Positions 9,701-15,054 of a DNA stretch of 64,000 nucleotides are shown here, in pieces (positions within the stretch are counted from its first letter, which is position 1; each line of letters begins with the position of its first letter). Origin of the DNA: Paludibacteraceae bacterium (lineage in GTDB: Bacteria; Bacteroidota; Bacteroidia; Bacteroidales; Paludibacteraceae); NCBI GenBank assembly GCA_017961765.1, contig JAGCWQ010000116.1, positions 1 through 64,000 on the forward strand, in the 5' to 3' direction. The notes under the pieces are model-generated. The model was not told where the DNA came from and did no database searches. It saw only the letters and a program-made list of their open reading frames with translations. Position numbers and translations under genes: made by a program.

Positions 9701-10119
9701 CCAAGATGGTGGACGGAGAATTATTCCTGATCGACTCCATCCGTTACGAACCGCATTCCAAGGGAGAGACCTATGCCCGATTCTCCTACGATTTCGACGG
9801 GCAATGGGATGTAACATCCCGTCCTACTTTCAAGGCAGAGAACAAGTATGCCATCCGTTTGGATGTGGAGGATGTCGTTACCGACGGTATAAACATTGCG
9901 GTCTATCCAAATCCGACTTCCGAGATTCTTTGGTTCAGTCTGCCATGGGACTCCCCTGCTGAAGTCCTAATCAGCGACGGTATCCGGAACTTGCTACAGA
10001 CCACCATCACCGACAAGGGCGGCATCGAAGTTGACCAACTTCCTACCGGCTTCTATTTCGCCATCGTGAGAAACACGGTGACAAAGGAAATGCAGGTTGT
10101 GAAGTTTATAAAAGAGTAA
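6712..10119 (+). CDS. secreted CotH-kinase/lamin-tail-domain protein with T9SS type A sorting tail
   Basis: A 1,135-residue exported protein with a signal peptide (about 1-20). In order it carries: a lamin-tail domain (about 20-150; INELMPRN, WVELYNNG); a chitobiase C-terminal-like domain (about 168-245; IYYTTDGSEP); a CotH domain (about 250-630) with the motifs SIVYINGEYYGLLNIRER and RWILYDTDFGF; a beta-sandwich region (about 690-890); and a second lamin-tail domain (about 912-1040; LNEICATN, DWIEIYNDG). The last 75 residues are a T9SS type A sorting domain (VYPNPTSEILWF, then LPTGFYFAIV and a basic end). It is expected on the cell surface or released. CotH proteins of spore formers are kinases; activity here is inferred. 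An antisense group II intron lies ten bases beyond the stop. Confidence 0.92.
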   Translation: MRKIHLAFLAFACMGQVCHASVLINELMPRNVSYLINEEFNYSGWVELYNNGAEKFDLSQCVFSDGKHTWESETTDILEPGGYTLFYFDELNSYNHANFKLDADGGTLTLSTKNGIELDKITYGATYRNLSFGRTTDGSVNTGTLNIPTPGKSNNTSALIEGQSEVPSFGLKPGFYKGEQKVSLSSSATDAKIYYTTDGSEPNVQNATLYTQPIEIKETTPIRAIAVEEGKIISDITTGTYFIDNREISLPVISIVTDNKFFYDDSIGMLVVGVNGAEVPNYCSFAEDEANFMTDWERPCNIEYFDRSNKQELLNMEVRASNFGACSRTKYTKSLKIKAHKAYGGKKMDCALFREKPNLQWKSVVLRNSGNDFGRSYLRDGFMQSLLIGQVDIDHQAYEPSIVYINGEYYGLLNIRERTNKDFIYSNYGLDEEDIYIEEVSSSLTPSTEGYKEVIELLSKDINSEGMYDRIGQVIDIDEFLNYFMAQIYYANTDWAGGNLKAWKRKENGKWRWILYDTDFGFSCYGNNFSSNTFPNAEKNVTFKGLIQNEAMKEKFISKFVVNLGTTFEPTRVKHILDSLSSYIKEEALIYQDYLSEVKKLEADWEKDIKSMQNFADQRPSYLYKQIGNYFKLGDTTGLRIYSDIPSARFLFNNETVKTSDLKTKYFLGSDMKIKAIAPDGYKFDHWEITRENKLINGSDVWSYSDMGDLPATDWMSPTYSDADWKSAEGPLGLNVSSLVKTTINAKDPEGNNLTTAYFRKKIVLDETYSNSPLEGVINYNNGAIVYVNGVEVFRIGMPEGPVDYDTKATTYVSKYKTANFQVNSDLLHQGENLVAVEVHGNSNTNTTLAFSMILSDPLAKPVPVISNDITLAEKFSAQTSYKAVFTEDASWDPSTTKLFLNEICATNKQYVDEHFQDEDWIEIYNDGTSPVNIGGLFISDERKDLQKFRIADSVPELTTIPAKGYLVLWADGEPEQGVLHTNFELPITKSQTISLSKMVDGELFLIDSIRYEPHSKGETYARFSYDFDGQWDVTSRPTFKAENKYAIRLDVEDVVTDGINIAVYPNPTSEILWFSLPWDSPAEVLISDGIRNLLQTTITDKGGIEVDQLPTGFYFAIVRNTVTKEMQVVKFIKE

Positions 10120-10128
10120 GTTTTTATA

Positions 10129-10934
10129 ATCGAGTAGGAGGAAAACGAAGTAGTTTTCTTCCTACTTTCGTTTTCCGACCTCTCACACCACCGTACGTGC
10201 CGTTCGGCATACGGCGGTTCTCTAATTGCGATGCAATTTGGCATAGATGTAGATGTTCGCCCAAGTGGAGGTTCAGGTATGGTAACAGTTCGCTCGTTCC
10301 CATCTTATCAACGCCTCCCGCTCCTTTGTTGCCGACTACTTGCTTGTAGTCGACTTAGTATGCGTTCAAGCAAATCATCCTTGCCCAATTGCACTTCCAC
10401 AAGATTATCATCTACTATCCCCATGTAAGTTTGCGTTCCGCCATAGCTCTCGGATTCCGTCCTACCCTTTTGGCGGCAACCAATGTCTCTGTTTGTTTTC
10501 TGCATTACTCCTTGCATTTGGTAATAGTATGAACACTTGCTTGGTTAAAGTTCTGCCCTTCACCGATTGTTGATTCTCTTTTACCCTTATCGGCTACTAT
10601 GGCATCTGCTGACTTCTCAAGGTTCGTTGTTACTGCTTGTCCTTTAGGATTCGCCCTTGAGACCTCCCCAGTTATGGACGTACTCTTTCCATCTTATACC
10701 CGCTTGATTTACTCCGGGAGTTCCGAACAGTTATGGGACTTTGTCTTGTTTAGCAGACTTATCCACTCCCATAAGCCTTGGTATCAAGTTTCTGTACGTC
10801 GGGCCAGATGTTTGCCTACGGCTTCCTTCAGATTCCACCTCACGATGGACACCCTTGCTTTCGGCTGTAGCCTTCCCACTGTTAGGGCGGCTTGGGGACT
10901 TTCACCCGTTAGAGTACGTTCGTGCTGGGCGAAC
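10129..10934 (-). mobile_element. degenerate group II intron (reverse transcriptase lost)
   Basis: The minus strand reads as a group II intron RNA of about 806 nt. The 5' end GTTCGCCCAGCACGAACG with AACGGGTGAAAGTCCCC is typical of domain I. Domain V lies at about 10220-10186: ACCGCCGT pairs with ACGGTGGT, with an AT bulge and a GCC-GAAC-GGC tip. It is followed by GTGAGAGGTCGG and a domain VI hairpin at about 10178-10133 (GGAAAACGAA-GTAG with CTAC-TTCGTTTTCC), then CCTACTCGAT at the 3' end. Only a stub of the intron-encoded protein remains. The 5' junction lies immediately downstream of a terminator hairpin on the same strand, the habit of class IIC introns; I have not proved the class. End points are accurate to a few bases. 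Confidence 0.82.
10265..10517 (-). pseudogene. remnant of the group II intron reverse transcriptase/maturase N-terminus
   Basis: From the ATG at 10517 the frame gives a 69-residue product containing VEVQLGKDDLLERILSR, which resembles the start of group II intron-encoded proteins. After LQAS the homology continues in another frame as VVGNKGAGGVDKMGT and ELLPYLNLHLGEHL, so there is a single-base frameshift near 10335-10340. The similarity then ends and domain V follows. The rest of the protein, including the reverse transcriptase catalytic core, maturase and any endonuclease domain, is missing, so the intron could move only with help from another copy. Confidence 0.75.
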
Positions 10935-10937
10935 TAA

Positions 10938-10971
10938 AGAAAGGGGAAGTCAGAGAATGTCTTCCCCTTTT
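10938..10971 (+). terminator. terminator hairpin, originally that of the CotH gene
   Basis: The stem AAAGGGGAAG / CTTCCCCTTT (10940-10949, 10961-10970) has an 11-base loop and a short T tail on the plus strand. Its likely partner, the CotH gene, now ends 820 bp upstream because the intron sits between them. The same hairpin on the minus strand directly precedes the intron 5' end. Confidence 0.75.
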
Positions 10972-11005
10972 AACATCATAGATTCAAAGAAGTCTCTCCA
11001 ACGAC

Positions 11006-11047
11006 TACGAATCTGTCGTGCATTTAGAACTGGGGAGGCAAGCTAGG
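11006..11047. repeat. short non-coding repeat, left copy flanking the LRR gene
   Basis: TACGAATCTGTCGT and, 10 bases later, CTGGGGAGGCAAG then CTAGG. The same two blocks with the same 10-base spacing recur at 12755-12797, on the other side of the leucine-rich-repeat gene. The middle bases differ between copies. Confidence 0.7.
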
Positions 11048-11208
11048 AGAAGAGCCCTTATGTGCGAATATTAAGAATGCACACCCCCTCTCCTCTATCT
11101 CTTTATTCTTCATTTTCGTTTGTAAAAAAGAAAGATACGGAATTAGATTCTGAAAGTGCGTTTGGCAGATTCATATAAATTTTCAGTCCATTGTTCCATT
11201 TTATTTCC

Positions 11209-11216
11209 TACTTTTG
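11209..11216 (+). promoter_or_regulatory. candidate -7 box for the LRR gene
   Basis: TACTTTTG matches TAnnTTTG exactly, 26 bp before the chosen ATG. An upstream TTG at 11191 is closer than the usual 19-21 bases. Confidence 0.5.
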
Positions 11217-11242
11217 AGACAAGTTAAACTAAATTGGTCACC

Positions 11243-12625
11243 ATGTTGAAGAAACTACATGTGTCACTGTTGTCGGCATTATTATGCTTATCTGTTGTCG
11301 CAGAGCCGAGAGAATCCCAATTGAATGGAAATCAGAATGGGAGTGATGTGAAAATTGATGAGAATGGAGATGTGTTTGTTTCTCCATTGTGGTATCATAT
11401 CTCTTCCGAAGGTACGGCTGAGGTGATAAATGATTCTCATGAAAAACTTGAATCTGTCATTATTCCTTCTAAAATACGAATAGCAGGACGTGTTTATCCA
11501 GTCACGAGTATAGGGAGAAAAGCGTTTGTTTATCAGTTTGAAATAAAAAGCGTAGAAATTCCATTGAGTGTGACCAGCATCGGAGACAATGCGTTTTATG
11601 ATTGTGACGGATTGACAAACATAGAAATTCCATCCAGTGTGACAAGTATTGGTAATGGTGCGTTTGCTCATTGTCGCAGATTGACGAACATAGAAATTTC
11701 ATCCAGTGTGACAAGTATAGGTAATGGGGCTTTCATGGAGTGTCGTGGATTGACAAACATAGAAATCCCGTCAAGTGTGACAAGCATAGGTAATTATGTG
11801 TTTTATGGATGTGGCGGATTGACAAGCATAGAGATTCCATCAGGTGTGACAAGCATAGGAATATGTGCGTTTTGTGATTGTAGAAGATTAAAAAGCATAG
11901 AGATACCATCGAGTGTGACAAGCATAAAAAATAGTGCGTTTTCTGGATGTTCTGGTTTAATAAATGTGGCGTTGGATAATCCCGTCTACTCTTCCGTTGA
12001 TGGCATTTTGTATGACAAAAATAAGACAGAACTGATTTCTGCGTCGGGAAGGAAAGGAGAAGTTAAAATTCCAACAAGTGTGACAAGCATAGGTGATTAT
12101 GCGTTTTATGGATGTGGCGGATTGACAAGCATAGAGATTCCGTCGAGTGTGACAAGCATAGGTAAATGTGTGTTTAAAGAATGCAGTGGATTGACAAGCA
12201 TAAAGATTCCATCGAGTGTGACAAGTATAGAAAAAGATGCGTTCTCTGGATGTTCTGAATTAAAAAGCATAGAGATTCCGTCGAGTGTGACAAGCATAGA
12301 CAATGGTGCGTTTTCAGGTTGTAGAGGATTAAAAAGCATAGAGATACCATCGGGTGTGACAAGCATAGAAAAATCTGCGTTTTGTGGATGCATTGGATTG
12401 ACATGTATAAAAATCCCATCAAGTGTCACAAGCATAGAAGAGGGATCGTTTAAGGGTTGTAGTGGATTGACGAAAATAAATATTCCGTCGAGTGTCACGA
12501 GCATAGGAAATAGTGCGTTTTCAGGTTGTAGAAATCTTGAAATTGTAATAGATAATTCAGAAGAGAATGTGAAGGTTGAAGGAGCTGCTTTTGATGGGTG
12601 CAAGTCGGTGAAGTTTTTGAAATGA
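11243..12625 (+). CDS. BspA-like leucine-rich-repeat exported protein
   Basis: A 460-residue protein. I start at the ATG at 11243, which gives a signal peptide (MLKKLHVSLLSALLCLSVVAE), rather than a TTG three codons earlier. From about residue 80 it is built of roughly 15 LRR_5 repeats of 22-24 residues on the pattern IPSSVTSIG-x-x-AF-x-x-C-x-GLTSIE. One insertion near the middle (DNPVYSSVDGILYDKNKTEL) is the common spacer of BspA/TpLRR proteins. No T9SS tail or lipobox is seen, so its final location is unclear. Family members are often surface or secreted proteins that bind host or matrix proteins. The near-identical repeats favour slippage and copy-number change. Confidence 0.88.
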   Translation: MLKKLHVSLLSALLCLSVVAEPRESQLNGNQNGSDVKIDENGDVFVSPLWYHISSEGTAEVINDSHEKLESVIIPSKIRIAGRVYPVTSIGRKAFVYQFEIKSVEIPLSVTSIGDNAFYDCDGLTNIEIPSSVTSIGNGAFAHCRRLTNIEISSSVTSIGNGAFMECRGLTNIEIPSSVTSIGNYVFYGCGGLTSIEIPSGVTSIGICAFCDCRRLKSIEIPSSVTSIKNSAFSGCSGLINVALDNPVYSSVDGILYDKNKTELISASGRKGEVKIPTSVTSIGDYAFYGCGGLTSIEIPSSVTSIGKCVFKECSGLTSIKIPSSVTSIEKDAFSGCSELKSIEIPSSVTSIDNGAFSGCRGLKSIEIPSGVTSIEKSAFCGCIGLTCIKIPSSVTSIEEGSFKGCSGLTKINIPSSVTSIGNSAFSGCRNLEIVIDNSEENVKVEGAAFDGCKSVKFLK

Positions 12626-12645
12626 TTTGTTTCTTCCAGACAGTT

Positions 12646-12745
12646 ATCTATTTCCGTGGGCGTTTCGCATATTCAAATCAATGACATCTATTTCCGTGGG
12701 CGTTCCGTACATTCTTATCGACAACATCTATTTCCGTGGGCTCAC
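12646..12745. repeat. three-copy tandem repeat with a 40-bp period
   Basis: ATCTATTTCCGTGGG occurs at 12646, 12686 and 12726, exactly 40 bp apart. The 25-bp segments between copies are related (CGTTTCGCATATTC and CGTTCCGTACATTC) but diverged, and the third copy is cut short. Confidence 0.85.
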
Positions 12746-12754
12746 GCCAACGGA

Positions 12755-12797
12755 TACGAATCTGTCGTCCTGATAGGGCTGGGGAGGCAAGGCTAGG
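12755..12797. repeat. short non-coding repeat, right copy flanking the LRR gene
   Basis: Second copy of the TACGAATCTGTCGT ... CTGGGGAGGCAAG ... CTAGG element also seen at 11006-11047, in the same orientation. It leads directly into the hairpin at 12796-12822. Confidence 0.7.
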
Positions 12798-12822
12798 CAG
12801 AAGAGGGGGAGAATCTTCTGCC
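12796..12822. other. hairpin without a T-run
   Basis: A 9-bp perfect stem GGCAGAAGA / TCTTCTGCC with a 9-base loop. It lies between the ends of two convergent genes and might slow transcription, but it lacks the T tail of a standard terminator. Confidence 0.5.
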
Positions 12823-12942
12823 AAGATTGCCTAAAACATTCCGAACTTCATGAGATTTGAACAGATTCTCAAAAACACCGTATGCAAATTACGAAAGAAT
12901 CGCAAAAACTCTCGAATACAATACATCACTAACATATCTTAA

Positions 12943-13800
12943 CTAATTACTATTAAGCATGGCAAAAGCAGCATAACTATCAGCATTATATAAAACAGAA
13001 GTGCCTCTTTTCAAATCTCTCAACACAAAAGGTTCCGCACGACGAACAGGATCAGGATTCACCACAGGATCTATCCATGTGTTAACATTAGCTTCATCCA
13101 AATACTTAACATCAACAGTTTTTGCATACAAATGAGTAGCCTCATGTATTATAAACCGGACCAACCCATTATATTCCATTCCAAAATCAAGATGAATTGA
13201 CCCAATACGAAAAGCACTAACATAACCCTTCGTTTGTGACATTTGGGGATTTCCCTTTTCCGATTGAGTAAAGTCCGTAAAATTTGGTTTATTTGAGACC
13301 AAACCATCAAGTGTTTTTCTATAAACTCTAATCACAGACGACACCATAGGAAGGCTAATTTCCCCAAAACATTGTCTAAATCGAAGATCAAACAATTCAT
13401 CAACCTTCAGACCATGATAATTTTCTAACAGGCCAATAATTCTACGCAACAAATTAATTGCACCAGTAAAAGCACTAATCATTTTCATCACATACAAAGA
13501 TGGTGGTAATCTATCACTCTCCATCGAAAAATCAACCATTGTACCGGTTGCCGAATCTAGCACCCCATGTTTACTCTTTTGTCTCTGCACTATTATATTA
13601 GGGGCACTTCCGAGTTCTCGCCTACCTTCTTTCTTCCCAATCATATCCATCTTACATTGCATTGTCTTCTCTCCCATCACTTCCACCTCATGTTTCCATT
13701 CCGCGTTGCGGTTGTCCTTGAACTGGGCTGTCGGAGATTGCTTTTCCAAACTGTTCTGAAAAGCACGGGACTCCTCTGATTTGTTTTCTATGCTATACAT
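12943..13800 (-). CDS. predicted eCIS cargo: aspzincin (M35-like) metallopeptidase with a DUF4157-type leader
   Basis: A 285-residue product. I start at the ATG at 13800 because the next 31 residues (MYSIENKSEESRAF ... QFKDNR) match the start of the neighbouring DUF4157 protein. After QFKDNR the sequence jumps to NAEWKHEVEVMGEKTMQCK, which matches the segment just after the DUF4157 core in that neighbour (NAELEHEADVMG). About 103 codons covering the core are thus missing. The C-terminal domain has HEATH (residues 219-223), then K-T-V-D-V-K-Y (about 227-233) and NADSYAAFA (about 272-280). This is the aspzincin arrangement: HExxH, a T-x-D-x-x-Y third zinc ligand, and NADSY. It is the last gene of the eCIS operon, where cargo genes usually sit. 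Activity and target are inferred. Confidence 0.8.
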   Translation of the reverse strand: MYSIENKSEESRAFQNSLEKQSPTAQFKDNRNAEWKHEVEVMGEKTMQCKMDMIGKKEGRRELGSAPNIIVQRQKSKHGVLDSATGTMVDFSMESDRLPPSLYVMKMISAFTGAINLLRRIIGLLENYHGLKVDELFDLRFRQCFGEISLPMVSSVIRVYRKTLDGLVSNKPNFTDFTQSEKGNPQMSQTKGYVSAFRIGSIHLDFGMEYNGLVRFIIHEATHLYAKTVDVKYLDEANVNTWIDPVVNPDPVRRAEPFVLRDLKRGTSVLYNADSYAAFAMLNSN

Positions 13801-13803
13801 AAC
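13709..13803 (-). repeat. 95-bp direct repeat encoding the cargo leader, copy 1
   Basis: Covers the start codon and first 31 codons of the metallopeptidase gene. It matches 14952-15046 at 87 of 95 positions by my alignment, including the bases just before the ATG. Confidence 0.85.
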
Positions 13804-13844
13804 GTCTTTTTTATGTATGTTAAAACGAACTTTTTTAATTGCAT

Positions 13845-14072
13845 TCAAAATTTCAAATGAGATACGCACTTTTTGTTGCGACGAAGATTACTATCATCAT
13901 GATTTTCCTCTAATTTAAATTGTGTTGTATGAAGCGCCAAATAAAAGTTTTGTGTTCCTTTTCAAATGAAAGGGTATTCTTTATGCTCAAGAATCTTTTC
14001 TCCCAGTATATCGGATTCATACTCCAACTCAGTATTATCATTCACTGTCATGCCGTTACAGTTGTTTGTGTG
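13845..14072 (-). pseudogene. DUF4157-protein remnant between two cargo genes
   Basis: On the minus strand, 14072-13962 reads HTNNCNGMTVNDNTELEYES and then DILGEKILEHKEYPFI before a TGA. This lines up with TTNINGMPVNDNAELEHEAD and VMGAKAVQCK just past the DUF4157 core of the intact neighbour. It has no start, no leader and no core. The same frame stays open for another 38 codons after the TGA, to 13845, which may be the rest of a broken cargo gene or chance. It sits exactly between the two cargo genes. Confidence 0.7.
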
Positions 14073-14092
14073 TTAATTTTTTCGGAGATATT

Positions 14093-15043
14093 TTAGTAAG
14101 CCCCATCTCTTTTTATCGCCTCTTTCATTCGTGCTGCATTTTCTATCCATTTTTGAATGTCCACATTGACATTCCTTTTTCCTCCTTCAAAGGAGACTCC
14201 TTCGGGAGCTGCGGTTGTCCCATTATACAAATTACGAACGTTTGGATCAATGCTGTTATTAAACATATTGTCGATACTTGTATTTAACCGCTTACTACTT
14301 TTGTCTCCTTCTTTTAAACAGTCTCCCACATTTTCAAGAGCTTGAGTAAAAGCCGCTGTATTTGGATCTACATATCCCGTAGCATGGGGAATTCCATAAA
14401 CAACAAAGTTTTTTCGGGTGCGTGTTAATTGCTGGTATAATTCATTACATTGATTTCCATTGGCAAATTTTCTCATTGATTTAGGAATATTATTAAAAAG
14501 ATGATCTCCTTGTTTGGCAGTATGTGTACATTGAATGATTTTGTTTGATGAATTCGAAATTGTTGTAGAAATGTTATTACTTCGCTTACATTGCACCGCC
14601 TTTGCCCCCATCACATCCGCCTCATGCTCCAGCTCCGCATTGTCATTCACAGGCATTCCATTGATATTCGTTGTAGGCGACACACGTCCTGCCATTTGCT
14701 GCGCCACGTGCCAAGCCTCATGAGGGAGGTGTTTTTCTTGACCGGGAGCCACATGGATGTCGGTGCCTTGCGTATAGGCAAGGGCTTGGACGATGGCTGG
14801 TTTGCTACTGTTGTAATGCACACGCACGTCATCCATGGAGAAGCCCGAGAGACTTTCGATGCCAGACTTCAAATCGTCAGGCAAACCAGTGCGATTCTCC
14901 TTTTTCTCCCTTTGAACGGTGTTGTCACTTGCCCCAATAGGACTTTGTGCCCGGTTGTCCTTGAACTGGGCTGTCGGCAATTGCTTTTCTGAGTTGCTCT
15001 GAAAAGCACGGGACTCCTCTGATTTGTTTTCTAAGCTATACAT
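14093..15043 (-). CDS. DUF4157 (eCIS core) protein with C-terminal domain of unknown function
   Basis: A 316-residue protein. Residues 1-31 form the shared leader ending QFKDNR, similar to the Q-x-x-DNR leaders of many DUF4157 proteins. Residues about 53-122 are the DUF4157 domain: LPDDLKSGIESLSGFSMDDV, VHYNSSKPA, ALAYTQGTDIHVAPG and HEAWHVAQQ, with HExxH at 108-112. A tail with LEHEADVMG (138-146) follows. Residues about 155-316 match nothing I recognise. DUF4157 is the best-known marker of eCIS-associated toxins, and the HExxH may be a metallopeptidase site. It starts 11 bp after the membrane-protein gene's stop, within the eCIS operon. I infer a cargo or effector role. Confidence 0.85.
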   Translation of the reverse strand: MYSLENKSEESRAFQSNSEKQLPTAQFKDNRAQSPIGASDNTVQREKKENRTGLPDDLKSGIESLSGFSMDDVRVHYNSSKPAIVQALAYTQGTDIHVAPGQEKHLPHEAWHVAQQMAGRVSPTTNINGMPVNDNAELEHEADVMGAKAVQCKRSNNISTTISNSSNKIIQCTHTAKQGDHLFNNIPKSMRKFANGNQCNELYQQLTRTRKNFVVYGIPHATGYVDPNTAAFTQALENVGDCLKEGDKSSKRLNTSIDNMFNNSIDPNVRNLYNGTTAAPEGVSFEGGKRNVNVDIQKWIENAARMKEAIKRDGAY

Positions 15044-15046
15044 AAC
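14952..15046 (-). repeat. 95-bp direct repeat encoding the cargo leader, copy 2
   Basis: Start region of the DUF4157 gene, paired with 13709-13803. The differences cluster around codons 16-22, while the first 13 codons and the QFKDNR end are almost unchanged. Confidence 0.85.
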
Positions 15047-15054
15047 AAAATCTT

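Larger units (their letters stand above)
12626..12942. other. intergenic region rich in short repeats
   Basis: A 317-bp region between the LRR gene and the convergent eCIS cargo gene. It holds a 40-bp-period tandem repeat, the right copy of the flanking repeat, and a hairpin at 12796-12822. I see no gene and no clear T-tailed terminator for either neighbour. Confidence 0.6.

Noticed and set aside
10231..11046. Plus-strand open frames of 65-112 codons
   Set aside because: They lie antisense to the structured group II intron RNA and have no family features; their wording follows from the intron sequence.
11288..12603. Minus-strand frames opposite the LRR gene
   Set aside because: Their repeating SHSMESLCLS-like wording is just the LRR repeat read on the wrong strand.
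12646..12745. CRISPR array
   Set aside because: The constant part is only 15 bp, there are only three copies, and the spacers resemble each other. No cas genes are near.
13801..13869. Longer N-terminus (23 extra residues) for the metallopeptidase
   Set aside because: The paralogous DUF4157 gene starts exactly at the MYS-ENKSEESRA position, and the extra residues have no counterpart.
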